A stretch of DNA of 64,000 bases from Cognatishimia sp. 1_MG-2023 (GTDB lineage Bacteria > Pseudomonadota > Alphaproteobacteria > Rhodobacterales > Rhodobacteraceae), in contig NZ_JAUORX010000002.1 of assembly GCF_030548175.1 (NCBI RefSeq), positions 400,553 through 464,552 of the forward strand, read 5' to 3'. The translations under genes and the position numbers were made by a program. Below, piece after piece: positions 25,566 to 34,816 of the stretch (position 1 is the stretch's first letter; each line of letters starts with the position of its first letter). Under the pieces are notes generated by a model. That model was given only the letters and a program-made list of their open reading frames with translations. It ran no database searches and was not told where the DNA came from.

Positions 25566-25584
25566 GGTGCCAAAATTTGTCACC
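25566..25584. promoter_or_regulatory. palindromic operator candidate between RidA and WYL regulator
   Basis: GGTGCCAAAATTTGTCACC is an imperfect 19-base palindrome (one mismatched pair) lying 21 bases before the regulator start and 49 bases before the RidA start. It is the only clear dyad in the 87-base divergent region, so it is a good candidate for the binding site of the WYL protein. Confidence 0.55.
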
Positions 25585-25604
25585 AAATGCGTTATGGTGG
25601 AAAA

Positions 25605-26321
25605 ATGAATATTCGACACCGACATGACACCATCGTGCGCAATCTGCGGCGTAATGGGAGCGCTACGATTGATGCATTGGCGCATGAGGTTGGGGCCTCT
25701 CGGCGCACGGTGTTGCGCGATATTAGTGCGCTGCGGGATCAGGGGTTTGTGATCCATTCCGAAAGCGGGCGTGGGGGCGGGGTACAGTTGGATCCACAAT
25801 CCATGCAAACCACTGCGCGGCTTTCAGTGTCAGAGGTGTTTGCGCTGTTGATCAGCGTGGCAGCGATGCGAGCGGGGCAGAACCTGCCGTTTTCTGATCT
25901 GGCGGATGCGGGATTGGCGAAGATCGAGAAGTCTTTGCCATCGGATAAGGTGCGGGATTTGCGGCGGTTTTTAGACTGTTTGCATATTGGGCAATTGTCA
26001 CCAAAACAGGATTTGTCAGATCTAGGGCAGATTGATCCGCACTTGTTGCCTGCCTTTGAAACCGCTTTTTTGCAGCGGTGTCATCTGCGGTTTGATTATC
26101 GCGATGCCAAGGGCATGCGAACCAACCGCGAGGTCGAGCCGCAGGCGATGCTGATATTGCAACCGCTTTGGTATTTGGTGAGCTGGGACCCCACGCGGGA
26201 GGATTTCCGCCATTTCCGCATGGACCGGATTAGCAATCCGGTCTGCGTTGTTGATCGGCGCTTTCGCTGGCGGCATGTGCCGTTTGAGGACGATGTTTGC
26301 CCCTATAAGGATTTGCCCTGA
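25605..26321 (+). CDS. HTH/WYL-domain transcriptional regulator
   Basis: A 238-residue regulator. Residues 1-60 are a DeoR-like HTH_11 winged helix (LRRNGSATIDALAHEVGASR and TVLRDISALRDQGF). A WYL-type ligand domain follows, with LLPAFETAFLQRCHLRFDYR and the WYL core PLWYLVSWDPTREDFRHFRM. The ATG at 25605 begins directly with the HTH. It is divergent from the RidA-family gene and overlaps the convergent hisC-like gene by 19 bases at the stops. The ligand is unknown. Confidence 0.85.
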   Translation: MNIRHRHDTIVRNLRRNGSATIDALAHEVGASRRTVLRDISALRDQGFVIHSESGRGGGVQLDPQSMQTTARLSVSEVFALLISVAAMRAGQNLPFSDLADAGLAKIEKSLPSDKVRDLRRFLDCLHIGQLSPKQDLSDLGQIDPHLLPAFETAFLQRCHLRFDYRDAKGMRTNREVEPQAMLILQPLWYLVSWDPTREDFRHFRMDRISNPVCVVDRRFRWRHVPFEDDVCPYKDLP

Positions 26322-27418
26322 AGGGTTTTGAGAGCTTGGGGCAGGGCTTCTGCAAAGGTCTGCATGTCTTTGGCCGTGCCGCAGCTGACACGGATGCAGC
26401 GGTTTTGCGGGGCGACAAAGGGCATACGGATAAAGACGCCTAAGGTGGCGAGCTCTTGCACAAGGGCCTTGGCAAAAGTGCCATCGCGGTGGGTGTCGAT
26501 GGTGACGAAGTTGGTCGCAGATGGAATGGCGGTAAGGCCGTTATCTTTCGCAATTTGGGCAAGGGTGGCGCGGGATGTGGCTACGTTCTCGCGGGTTTGG
26601 GTGAGCCAGGCCTCATCTTGCAAAGCGGCAAGCGCGCCGGCCTGACTGGCGCGGTTCACGCCGAAATGCAGGCGGATTTTGTCAAAGGCTTTGATGAGGG
26701 GGGCTGCGGCCATGGCGTAGCCGATGCGCGCGCCCGCAAGGCCATAGCCCTTGGAAAAGGTGCGCATGCGGATCACGTTGGGATGGTCGACATCATATTC
26801 GGCGGCTGTGCCTTTTGGGGCGAGTTCGACATAGGCTTCGTCTAGGATCAGGAGGCAGCCGTCTGGGATGTTATCCAGTTGCGCGGCTATTTCAGCGCCT
26901 GTGTGCCATGTGCCCATCGGGTTATCTGGGTTGGCGATATAGATCATTTTGGCGTCGGTCTCGTGGGCCTTGGCGATCAGAGACGGCAGGTCTTCGTGGT
27001 CATCGACAAAAGGCACGGTGTGAATGGTGCCGCCATGGCCCGCGACATGGTAGTTTAGCGTGGGATAAGCGCCTGCAGAGGTGACGATGCTGTCCCCTGT
27101 GGTGATCAGCAGCCGCACAAGATCGCCAAGTAGCCCATCGATGCCTTCGCCGATCAGGATATTGTTGATGCTGACCTTGTGGCGGGCGGCAAGGGCGGTG
27201 CGCAGATCAAAGCTTTCGGAATCGGCATACATCCAAATGTCTTTGGCGGCCTCTTGCAGGGCAGTGATGGCTTTGGGGCTGGGGCCAAAGCCGTTTTCAT
27301 TGGCACCAAGGCGGGCCTTGAACGGATGCCCAACCGCACGTTCGTGCCGTTCTGGTCCCACAAAAGGCGAGTCAGAGGAAAGGGATTGCACAAGCGGGGT
27401 GTAGCGTGGACCGGTCAT
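26303..27418 (-). CDS. hisC: histidinol-phosphate aminotransferase-like enzyme
   Basis: A 371-residue fold-type I PLP aminotransferase of the HisC group. Visible blocks are LGANENGFGPSPKAI, the YIANPDNPMGTW substrate/PLP region, LILDEAYVEL with the PLP-contacting Asp and Tyr, the lysine motif RTFSKGYGLAGARIGYA and a C-terminal IRVSCGT with the carboxylate-binding Arg. HisC converts imidazole-acetol phosphate to histidinol phosphate; paralogues act on Phe or Tyr. There is no his gene nearby, so a broader aminotransferase is possible. Start at 27418 by family length; the ribosome site is weak. Confidence 0.8.
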   Translation of the reverse strand: MTGPRYTPLVQSLSSDSPFVGPERHERAVGHPFKARLGANENGFGPSPKAITALQEAAKDIWMYADSESFDLRTALAARHKVSINNILIGEGIDGLLGDLVRLLITTGDSIVTSAGAYPTLNYHVAGHGGTIHTVPFVDDHEDLPSLIAKAHETDAKMIYIANPDNPMGTWHTGAEIAAQLDNIPDGCLLILDEAYVELAPKGTAAEYDVDHPNVIRMRTFSKGYGLAGARIGYAMAAAPLIKAFDKIRLHFGVNRASQAGALAALQDEAWLTQTRENVATSRATLAQIAKDNGLTAIPSATNFVTIDTHRDGTFAKALVQELATLGVFIRMPFVAPQNRCIRVSCGTAKDMQTFAEALPQALKTLQGKSL

Positions 27419-27533
27419 GTCGGGAAAGTGGCCCAATGGTTTGATCGATACAAGCGTAAATGCCGTATTGGGGTTTGCTTTCGTAATCACCTCTATTATT
27501 CTTACGGTTGTAATTGAGATCAATGAAATTAGT

Positions 27534-28835
27534 ATGTGGCGAAAATTTATTGGGTTCAGCGCTTTAGCTGGTGTTTTTATTGGTGGCGCGGCGCTGCTAC
27601 CTGTGGAAAGCGATACAGATCGCCGCTTTGAAGGACTAGGCGATATCCGGGTGTTTTCAGAGCCGCAAGCCTCTGAAGTTAGTGCTTTTTTGATTTACCC
27701 CTATGGGGAAGGGGCAAACCCCTTTGCCGAAGGCTTAATGCATTATGTCGAGCACCTAGTTGCTGCGTCAGTGTGGGATGTGGGCGGTGAGGACGCAATG
27801 CGTCACTCGAATGCTTGGACCAATCAGTTTTCGACCGGTTATTGGGGAAAGGGACAGTCCCAAGATTTGCCAGATATCTTGCAAGCGCTGGTGCAGTCCG
27901 CTGCGCCGTTCGACATGGCCCCAGAGTTTGCGAGCAGTGAGCGCAAGATTGTGCAGCGCGAATATGATTTTCGAAATTTTGGTCAGGCTATGACCGTCAT
28001 CAATCGCGAGATTGAGGACAAGCTGTATGGGAACCAAGCGTGGTCAAGATCAGTGATCGGAACACCGCAGGATATTGCGCAGTTTTCTTATGAGGATGCT
28101 GTGGTGTTACATCAGCGGTCGCATCGCTTGGAGGATGCGGTTCTATTGCTGTTTGGCGATGTTTCAAAGGGCGATGTATTTGATGCACTAGAGGCGATTT
28201 CCACGCCAAGTGCTGCGGCTGTTTCTGCGTTGGACCCCGTGGATTGGTCGATTGAGGTTACGCCGATGCGACAACACGCTGGGCAATCTTTGAAAGGGGA
28301 TGCTGGCCCCGATGTGATCTACCGCAAGATCGTGCAGACTTCTGTATGCGGTCAGGATTTTGCCTGCGACGTCCGGCTGGGGTTGTTGGAGAATATTTTG
28401 GATTCTGCGATGGAGGGCGGCATCGCGGGCCCCCTGCGCTTTGACGCGTTTTTGGCGCAGTCTTTTCGCTTTCACTTAGCTCATTTGGGCCAGGGGCAAG
28501 TTGAGATTTCGTTTAGCGCGTCATTGGATGAGGGGGTGTCGCGAAAAGAGCTGTTATCGACCTTTGAAAGCATTCTCGAAGATCGGCTGACATCCGGGTT
28601 CTTGGTAGAAAGTTTTGAGCGGGTGAAGAAACGGGGCCTGTTGGGGGCTAACGACAAGCTTTTTTCCGCAAAGCAGAAATTTGATGCAGCCCTGTCTTGG
28701 GCGCAGTCTGGAATGCCAATCCCGGGGCTTTTGGCCGAAAACAGGGTTTATGATGCCATTACATTAGAAGAGTTAAATGGCCTAGCGCGTGAATTAGCTG
28801 CGCCGGGCCGTGTTGTTGTTCGAAATTTATATTAA
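27534..28835 (+). CDS. M16-family zinc peptidase, catalytic partner
   Basis: A 433-residue insulinase/pitrilysin-type peptidase. The N-terminus has a hydrophobic stretch (FIGFSALAGVFIGGAALLPV) that serves as signal or anchor. The inverted zinc motif HxxEH is present as MHYVEHLVAA near residue 70, and the third ligand Glu lies in SSERKIVQREYDF about 70 residues later. The motif is HYVEH instead of the usual HFLEH. Thirteen bases later a second M16-like gene begins that lacks the motif, so the two probably form the heterodimeric type of M16 enzyme in the periplasm or inner membrane. The start is by fit of the leader; its ribosome site is weak. Confidence 0.8.
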   Translation: MWRKFIGFSALAGVFIGGAALLPVESDTDRRFEGLGDIRVFSEPQASEVSAFLIYPYGEGANPFAEGLMHYVEHLVAASVWDVGGEDAMRHSNAWTNQFSTGYWGKGQSQDLPDILQALVQSAAPFDMAPEFASSERKIVQREYDFRNFGQAMTVINREIEDKLYGNQAWSRSVIGTPQDIAQFSYEDAVVLHQRSHRLEDAVLLLFGDVSKGDVFDALEAISTPSAAAVSALDPVDWSIEVTPMRQHAGQSLKGDAGPDVIYRKIVQTSVCGQDFACDVRLGLLENILDSAMEGGIAGPLRFDAFLAQSFRFHLAHLGQGQVEISFSASLDEGVSRKELLSTFESILEDRLTSGFLVESFERVKKRGLLGANDKLFSAKQKFDAALSWAQSGMPIPGLLAENRVYDAITLEELNGLARELAAPGRVVVRNLY

Positions 28836-28847
28836 CGCGAAAGATAT

Positions 28848-30227
28848 ATGATGAAGACGTTGATTTTAGGCGTAGCACTTTGCGCTTTGGTTGCTTGCAA
28901 AGATCCAGCAAAGGAAGTGGTTCAAGTAACCAGCCCGGCAGGGCATTCGTTTTCCTTGCTGCCCATCTTTGATGAGGGTGTGACGGATATTACTGTGAAT
29001 ATTGCCTGGCCCACGGATTGGGCGCATCGGGCGGATGTGAACCCGTTTGTGCCCTATGTTGGGGCGGAAGCGATTATGAGCGACGGCACGCAAACCAAAC
29101 CAGCCCAAGAGGTGATGGAGGCGTTTAACGATAAAAATGCGCGCGGGCGTGTTTATGCAACGGTTGATCATGTTCGGGGGGAGTTGAGCTTTCCTTATGA
29201 ACATACAGATTATGTGGCCGAAGTGGCGATTGAGGCTTTGAGCGACCCGAAGTATTCGGATGCGTGGCTTGGCCGGATTAAGCAAAAGCTTGGTGATGAT
29301 CAGGCAGAGGGGCTTAGTCAGGGGCACATGAAAATGTGGAATGCGGTGCGTTATGCGTTCTTGGGGGATAGCCCTGTCTATAATGCTTTAACGCTGCCGG
29401 ACGTTGCCTTGGCCGAAGACGTTGATCGCGCCATGATGCTTGATTGGCATAAGGCTGTGTTTACAGGCGATGTTGCGGGTATTTCTGTGGCGGGACGGAT
29501 CACCGCCGAAGATGCGGGCGTGTTGGTGGATCAACTGCTGGAAAAGCTGCCTGAGGGTGGCGATGTAAAGCCACAGCCCGTGTCACTGGATATGCGTCCT
29601 GCGAATGTGTTCCTGCACCTGCCTGAAGAGGACAAAACGGTTCTGGGCATGATTGGCCACTTGCCGAACACGACTGATGAAAAAGACTATGTCGATATCT
29701 TGGGCATTCAGATGTTGAGCCGGTCAGAGGGGCCAATGTTTCAGGCGGTGCGCGAAGACCTGAGGGCCAGCTATGGCGTGAGTGTTGGCGTCGCCAATTA
29801 TGACCGCGCCAATCGCATTATGTATATTTATGCAGAGGTCGAAGGTGACAAGCTTGAGCAGACCGTGGATGTGGTGCGTGAGACTTATGAAACGCACCGC
29901 ACGGCTGCGGACCTGTCAGAGCTAAATCAAGAGCGTGATGCCTATGCGGCCAATGCGCGGAAGCGGTCGGGTTACGTGAATGTCGCGTCACACATGATGA
30001 TGGAACTTAGCTTGGATGGTCATAACCCGGCTAAGACGTTGTCGATTGCCGATACAATCAATGCACTAACCGCGGATGAGGTTCAGGCGCGCATGACTGC
30101 CGTCTTTCCCAAGGCGGAGGATCTGTTTGTGATTGCTGCGGGGCCGGATGCGAGTGCTTGGCCGGGGGCTTGTGTGATTACTTCAATAGAAGAGATTGCA
30201 AATTGCCCACGTGGCACCGGATCATAA
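28848..30227 (+). CDS. M16-like lipoprotein without zinc motif (inactive partner)
   Basis: A 459-residue protein with a lipoprotein leader (MMKTLILGVALCALVACKDP; lipobox LVAC, Cys at residue 17). The body follows the M16 fold, with the C-terminal half containing FQAVREDLRASYGVSVGVAN, a typical substrate-binding R/Y element of the inactive domain. Where HxxEH should be, it reads PFVPYVGAEAIMSDG, so no zinc can be held. In M16 pairs one subunit is catalytic and the other carries the R/Y pair, which fits the gene just upstream. Thirteen-base spacing indicates one operon, closed by a terminator. Confidence 0.8.
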   Translation: MMKTLILGVALCALVACKDPAKEVVQVTSPAGHSFSLLPIFDEGVTDITVNIAWPTDWAHRADVNPFVPYVGAEAIMSDGTQTKPAQEVMEAFNDKNARGRVYATVDHVRGELSFPYEHTDYVAEVAIEALSDPKYSDAWLGRIKQKLGDDQAEGLSQGHMKMWNAVRYAFLGDSPVYNALTLPDVALAEDVDRAMMLDWHKAVFTGDVAGISVAGRITAEDAGVLVDQLLEKLPEGGDVKPQPVSLDMRPANVFLHLPEEDKTVLGMIGHLPNTTDEKDYVDILGIQMLSRSEGPMFQAVREDLRASYGVSVGVANYDRANRIMYIYAEVEGDKLEQTVDVVRETYETHRTAADLSELNQERDAYAANARKRSGYVNVASHMMMELSLDGHNPAKTLSIADTINALTADEVQARMTAVFPKAEDLFVIAAGPDASAWPGACVITSIEEIANCPRGTGS

Positions 30228-30248
30228 CCATTTGATATCGCAAAAAGA

Positions 30249-30280
30249 AACGCCCGCCAGATTGGCGGGCGTTTTTGTTT
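30249..30280. terminator. rho-independent terminator between M16 operon and valS
   Basis: ACGCCCGCCA and GGCGGGCGT form the stem around GATT, with TTTTTGTTTTTC on the plus side and an A-rich run on the other. It lies between the convergent M16 operon and valS and can serve both directions. Confidence 0.9.
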
Positions 30281-30296
30281 TTCTTGGCCTGATCGC

Positions 30297-33200
30297 TTAG
30301 CTGATTTCGGCGACGCGGGCGAGGGCGGCTTGGAGTTTGGCCTCTTCCTCTTCGCGTGCGGCAAGGTTGGCTTGGGCTTCGGCAACCACATCCGCGGGCG
30401 CTGAGGCTGCGAACTTGGGGTTCTTGAGGCGGCCACGTAGACCGCCCAGTTCTTTGGCCAATTTGCCCAGCGATTTCTCGAGGCGGGCCTTTTCGGCGTC
30501 TGCGTCGATCACGCCAGCCAGTGGCAGGCCGAAGGTTGCGCCATCAACCGCGACGGTGGCGCAGCCTTTGGGGAATTCATCGACCTTAGTGAAGCTTTCC
30601 AAACGCGCCAGTTTGAAGATCAACGATTGGTTGGCCGTAAAGGCCGCATTGTTTTCATCGGTGATTTGGGTCACGACCATTGGGATTTTCGCGCCCGCTG
30701 GTACGTTCATTTGTGCGCGGGTGGAGCGGGTGGCCTCAATCGTTTGAATAACCCAGTTCATTTCGTGGTCTGCCGCTGCGTTCACCAGTTCGTCGCCGTA
30801 GGTTGGCCATGCTTCGTGCACCAACATACCGTCGCGTTTGGCGGTTTGGCCCCAGAGCTCTTCGGTGATGAACGGCATGATGGGGTGCAGCATGATCATG
30901 GATTGATCTAGAACCCAGCCCATTGTGGCGCGGGTTTCGGCTTTGATCGCCTCGTCCTCTGAGGACAGCAGAGGTTTCGCGAATTCGACGTACCAGTCAC
31001 AGACTTTACCCCAGACAAAGGCATAAAGACCGTTGGCGGCATCGTTGAAGCGGAAAGCATCTAGCGCGTCGTCAACGGTGGCGCGGGCCTTGGCGACCTC
31101 GCCGATGATCCATTGGTTCACGGTGGCGGTTGCCTGTGGCACTTCGCGCGATGGTGCGCCATTTGCGTAGACTTCGTTCATCTCGGCAAAGCGGACGGCG
31201 TTCCAGATTTTGGTGCCGAAGTTGCGGTAGCCTTCGATGCGTTTCATGTCGAGCTTTAGCACACCACCAAGGGCCGCCATCGCCGCAGATGAGAAGCGCA
31301 GCGCGTCAGCGCCGTATTCGTCAACAATATCAAGTGGGTCGACGACGTTGCCGGTGGATTTCGACATCTTCTTGCCTTTGGCATCGCGGACGAGGCCGTG
31401 CAGGTAGACGGTATCGAATGGGATTTGATCCACAACAGCCAGCTGCATCATCATCATGCGGGCCACCCAGAAGAACAAGATGTCTTGGCCGGTTATCAGG
31501 GTCGAGGTTGGGAAATACTTTTGCATTTCCGGAGTGTCGCCCGGCCAGCCGAGGGTGCCGATTGGCCAGAGGCCAGAAGAGAACCACGTGTCTAGGACGT
31601 CTGGGTCGCGGCGAAGCCTGATCGTTAGAGTCTGCTTACCGGATTCTTGGTCATTGTTTACCTTGTATTGCCATTTTCGAGAAAGTTCGATGCGCTCGAC
31701 AGGGTAAAGAGCCTCTAGCTCAGTGCCTTTCATTAGCTCGCGGAACTCAGCATAATCTTCGTCTGTTATTGGCCAAGTCGGCTCCGGGTCATCCAAAAGT
31801 TCTTCAATAATTACTTCTGAATTTGGGTAACTTTCCGAATAGAACTCTACAGCACTTTTGCGGACTTGTTCAAAACTTGAGCCACAGAAATTTTTACTGT
31901 CGAGTAATTTTGAATTCCCGATCCGGTTGAGATCAGGCCCATACCAAACCGGAATCTGGTGGCCCCACCATAGCTGACGAGAGATACACCAAGGTTCGAT
32001 GTTTTCTAGCCAGTGGTAATAGGTTTTTTCACCTGACTCAGGCAGGATTTTCACGTCGCCATTGCGCACAGCGTCCAGCGCTGGGCCGACGATTTTATCT
32101 GTTTCGACAAACCATTGGTCGGTCAGCATTGGTTCGATCACAACCTTAGAGCGGTCGCCGAACGGCTGCATAATCGGTTTGTTTTCAACGTAAGGCACGG
32201 TCTCGGTGACTTGGGATTCATTGCCCTCGTCATCTTTGACGGTCTTGGTATCGGTCGTCATGACCGCGAGGCCTTCGTCGGTGATTTGGGATACGACCAG
32301 TTTACGTGCCTCAAACCGGTCTAGACCGCGCAAATCGTCTGGGATCAAGTTGATCGCGTCGACTTCGTTTTCGGTGAATTCCGCGCCATTGGCGTGGGCT
32401 TGTGCTTTGGCGGATTCCTCGGCGTAGGACGCGCCGTCGGCACGCATCGCGCCTTTGGTGTCCATCAGGCGGTACATTGGGATGCCGCCGCGCTTGGCGA
32501 CTTGGTAGTCGTTAAAGTCATGCGCGCCGGTGATTTTCACCGCACCAGAGCCAAAGTCTTTGTCTGGGTATTCGTCGGTGATGATTGGGATCAGGCGGCG
32601 GTGCTCTTTTGGACCAACCGGGATTTCAACCATTTTGCCAACGATGGGGGCGTAGCGTTCGTCAGACGGGTGCACCGCAACCGCGCCGTCGCCCAGCATG
32701 GTTTCAGGACGTGTTGTGGCGATAGAGATGTAGTCGCGGGTTTCGCGCAGGGTGACATTGCCCTCTTCATCTTTCTCTAAATACTCATATGTCGCGCCGC
32801 CCGCCAATGGGTACTTAAAGTGCCACATGTGACCGGGGGTTTCCACGTTCTCAACCTCTAGGTCCGAGATCGCAGTTTCGAAATGCGGATCCCAGTTCAC
32901 GAGGCGTTTGCCGCGGTAGATCAGGCCTTTGTTGTACATTTCCACAAAGACTTTGATGACCGCATCGTGGAAGTTGCCGCCAGCTTCATCCGCAGGGGCG
33001 CCCGGAGCGCCGGACATGGTGAAGGCGGTGCGCGAGAAATCAGCAGAGGCGCCAAGGCGGCGCAGCTGGTTGATGATGGTGCCGCCGCTTTCGCCTTTCC
33101 AGTCCCAGACTTTTTCAAGGAATTTTTCGCGGCCCAGTTCGGTGCGCTTTGGCTCGCCGTTTTCGGCCAGCTTGCGCTCCACCACCATTTGGGTCGCGAT

Positions 33201-33461
33201 GCCCGCGTGGTCGGTGCCCGGCTGCCAGAGGGTGTCAAAGCCCTGCATGCGTTTCCAGCGGATCAAGATGTCTTGCAGTGTGTTGTTGAACGCGTGACCG
33301 ATGTGCAGAACGCCGGTGACGTTGGGCGGTGGGATCATGATGCAATAGGTGGATGCGCCGGGTTTGGCGTTTGCGCCTGCGGTAAAGCAGCCTGCTTTTT
33401 CCCAAGCGTCAAAGAGACGGCTTTCGGCTTCGGCTGCGTTAAATGTCTTTTCCATCGCCAT
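30297..33461 (-). CDS. valS: valine--tRNA ligase with a variable insert
   Basis: A 1054-residue class Ia synthetase. [15 protein letters not shown] (residues 44-58) holds the HIGH motif, KKMSKSTGN (about residue 695) the KMSKS motif, and the C-terminus ends in the ValRS coiled coil ([20 protein letters not shown]). Between [11 protein letters not shown] and [17 protein letters not shown] (about residues 509-620) there is an insert unlike the rest in sequence and with lower GC in the DNA (31600-31930). Insertions here are known in ValRS of this order, and the frame is open, so the enzyme should be functional. Start at 33461 or two codons later. Confidence 0.95.
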   Translation of the reverse strand: MAMEKTFNAAEAESRLFDAWEKAGCFTAGANAKPGASTYCIMIPPPNVTGVLHIGHAFNNTLQDILIRWKRMQGFDTLWQPGTDHAGIATQMVVERKLAENGEPKRTELGREKFLEKVWDWKGESGGTIINQLRRLGASADFSRTAFTMSGAPGAPADEAGGNFHDAVIKVFVEMYNKGLIYRGKRLVNWDPHFETAISDLEVENVETPGHMWHFKYPLAGGATYEYLEKDEEGNVTLRETRDYISIATTRPETMLGDGAVAVHPSDERYAPIVGKMVEIPVGPKEHRRLIPIITDEYPDKDFGSGAVKITGAHDFNDYQVAKRGGIPMYRLMDTKGAMRADGASYAEESAKAQAHANGAEFTENEVDAINLIPDDLRGLDRFEARKLVVSQITDEGLAVMTTDTKTVKDDEGNESQVTETVPYVENKPIMQPFGDRSKVVIEPMLTDQWFVETDKIVGPALDAVRNGDVKILPESGEKTYYHWLENIEPWCISRQLWWGHQIPVWYGPDLNRIGNSKLLDSKNFCGSSFEQVRKSAVEFYSESYPNSEVIIEELLDDPEPTWPITDEDYAEFRELMKGTELEALYPVERIELSRKWQYKVNNDQESGKQTLTIRLRRDPDVLDTWFSSGLWPIGTLGWPGDTPEMQKYFPTSTLITGQDILFFWVARMMMMQLAVVDQIPFDTVYLHGLVRDAKGKKMSKSTGNVVDPLDIVDEYGADALRFSSAAMAALGGVLKLDMKRIEGYRNFGTKIWNAVRFAEMNEVYANGAPSREVPQATATVNQWIIGEVAKARATVDDALDAFRFNDAANGLYAFVWGKVCDWYVEFAKPLLSSEDEAIKAETRATMGWVLDQSMIMLHPIMPFITEELWGQTAKRDGMLVHEAWPTYGDELVNAAADHEMNWVIQTIEATRSTRAQMNVPAGAKIPMVVTQITDENNAAFTANQSLIFKLARLESFTKVDEFPKGCATVAVDGATFGLPLAGVIDADAEKARLEKSLGKLAKELGGLRGRLKNPKFAASAPADVVAEAQANLAAREEEEAKLQAALARVAEIS

Positions 33462-33638
33462 GTGCGTGTTTCCTGCGTGCGGTCATATCAAGTTGCAGCG
33501 AGGTTTAGCGAATGGCGCGCCTAAGGGAAAGGTGTTGTTATGCGGTCTGCGCCGGTGGCGCAGGCTTTATTTTTTGTGTTGCGCTTGTGGGGATGTCACG
33601 CGCCGCGCGCTCGTGATGTGGATGGAGCGCGGTTGATG

Positions 33639-33670
33639 CCTTCGGCGAAGGTATTTGGATCAAGAAAAAT
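33639..33670 (+). repeat. dispersed 3'-end repeat, type A, short copy
   Basis: CCTTCGGCGAAGGTATTTGG followed by ATCAAGAAAAAT. The upstream hairpin is reduced to a small CCTTCGGCGAAGG. The copy ends on the stop codon of the 25-residue lipoprotein gene on the minus strand. Confidence 0.7.
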
Positions 33671-33747
33671 CAGATGATCGGGATGATTGGAACGCCGCAG
33701 GCTGTGAGGGTGGTTAGGGCGATCAGGGCTAAAATTGCTTTGGTCAT
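33670..33747 (-). CDS. tiny lipoprotein, 25 aa
   Basis: The minus strand encodes MTKAILALIALTTLTACGVP followed by IIPII. It is a complete lipoprotein signal (positive start, hydrophobic core, lipobox LTAC with Cys at residue 17) with only nine residues of mature peptide. AAGAG lies about 8 bases upstream. Short lipoproteins of this form occur in other Rhodobacterales, often unannotated. A lipidated anchor peptide of unknown role is all that can be said. It stands alone; the type A repeat touches its stop. Confidence 0.55.
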   Translation of the reverse strand: MTKAILALIALTTLTACGVPIIPII

Positions 33748-33813
33748 TGGGCTGCTCTTTGTAAATTGTTTTGCCCATTAGTCTGTCTTAGGTGCTGATA
33801 TGCAAGGGTAAAG

Positions 33814-34010
33814 TGGCGGGCCCGCAAACGCAGCCGTGGGGTAATCTCAATCCCGGGGACCTGTATGTACAGGTGGGCGCCAGGTAAGTGGACCAGGATC
33901 CAAACAGAGCCAGCTCCCGTGGAATTGCTTAAGGCCACTGGATTGCTACCGGATCACGAGAAGGGCAGAACCCGCCAAGCCCACACATATGCACTGTTGC
34001 TTGTGTGGGC
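33814..34010 (+). ncRNA. structured RNA candidate, 6S RNA-like layout
   Basis: This 240-base gap has no gene but strong pairing. TGGCGGG (33814-33820) pairs with CCCGCCA (33971-33977) as a closing stem, CCC/GGG continues it, and AGTGG (33887) can pair with CCACT (33935) further in. Local hairpins are ACCTGTATGTACAGGT (33859-33874) and GCCCACACA...TGTGTGGGC (33979-34010). A long imperfect rod with an open middle and a CGCAAACGCAGCCGTGGGG arm resembles bacterial 6S RNA, as does the segment GCTTAAGGCCACTG. The plus strand is my choice by this likeness only; no clear promoter or T-run settles it. Another structured RNA is possible. Confidence 0.45.
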
Positions 34011-34025
34011 AAGGGGCCTGGGTGA

Positions 34026-34445
34026 TTAGTCGGCGTGAATATCAGCGCGCATCCGGGCCATGTGGTCTTCCCAGCCTTTATCAAGCGCGAGGGCGAGGCC
34101 GAAGGTTTCCTCGTTCGCGGGCAGGCCGGAATGGGTGAGGTTGAGGCGTGTGCCGCCGGGAACGTCTTGTAATGTCCAGACAACATGGCTGCTGGCGCCA
34201 TTCATCGGGGCGATGGAAAAGGTCATTTCTAGGCGATCAAAGGGATCGGCCACGGTGGTTTCGCCCCACATCAGTTTTTTGCCGCTTTCGGTGCCGTACA
34301 TTTCATAGGTTTGGCCTGCGGCGAGGGATTTGGTGGGTTTGTGAAACCAGATCGCCAGTTTGTCGGGGTCTGTGAGGTATTCCCAGACCTGTTCTTTGTT
34401 GGCGCGCAGGAGGATGGATTTTGTGAGCGTGGTTGTGTCGGTCAT
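34026..34445 (-). CDS. SRPBCC/AHSA1-domain protein
   Basis: A 139-residue protein of the START-like SRPBCC fold (activator of Hsp90 ATPase homologue type). Typical blocks are ILLRANKEQVWEYLTDPDKL near the N-terminus, ADPFDRLEMTFSI in the middle and LNLTHSGLP followed by GWEDHMARMRADIHAD at the end. These proteins have a hydrophobic cavity for small ligands; a cellular role is rarely known. Its ATG overlaps the stop of the upstream ArsR gene (ATGA), an arrangement common for ArsR-SRPBCC pairs, so it is under control of that repressor. Confidence 0.85.
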   Translation of the reverse strand: MTDTTTLTKSILLRANKEQVWEYLTDPDKLAIWFHKPTKSLAAGQTYEMYGTESGKKLMWGETTVADPFDRLEMTFSIAPMNGASSHVVWTLQDVPGGTRLNLTHSGLPANEETFGLALALDKGWEDHMARMRADIHAD

Positions 34446-34801
34446 GCTGTGTCCTTTGGGTCGGAGGTGCGATTGATGTCGGCTTCGATGGCGTCGGCGA
34501 GGGTGGTGAGTTTTTCATCCCAGAAGAGATCAAAGTAGGTCAGCCAATCGGTGATGGGGGCAAAGCCGTCGGGGAGGAAGGCGTTGAGCTTTTCGCGTCC
34601 CTGGGCGGTGACTTGGATAAAGCCGCCTTCGGTCAGGATGGTCAGGTGCTTTTTGACGGCGGCGCGGGTCATGTCGAAGTTTTGGGCGACCTCGGCGATG
34701 GTCATGGGCTTTGATTTGAGCAAGGTGAGGATTTCGCGGCGGGTTGGGTCAGCGAGGGCGCGAAAGGCCGCCTGGGGGGCGTTTAGGGTTAGTGTGGTCA
34801 T
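34442..34801 (-). CDS. ArsR-family regulator of the SRPBCC operon
   Basis: A 119-residue winged-helix protein. The ATG at 34801 gives FRALADPTRREILTLLKSKP and MTIAEVAQNFDMTRAAVKKH with LTILTEGGF, the ArsR DNA-binding region. No Cys pair for metal is present, so the group is the non-metal ArsR type often coupled to AHSA1 proteins. Two palindromes of the form GATAC-N-GGTATC stand 15 and 40 bases upstream and presumably mediate autoregulation. Confidence 0.85.
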   Translation of the reverse strand: MTTLTLNAPQAAFRALADPTRREILTLLKSKPMTIAEVAQNFDMTRAAVKKHLTILTEGGFIQVTAQGREKLNAFLPDGFAPITDWLTYFDLFWDEKLTTLADAIEADINRTSDPKDTA

Positions 34802-34816
34802 GGTGCATCCTGATAT

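Noticed and set aside
33744..33938. Minus-strand frame of 64 codons upstream of the tiny lipoprotein
   Set aside because: It covers the structured RNA candidate, has no site, and its sequence shows no protein features.
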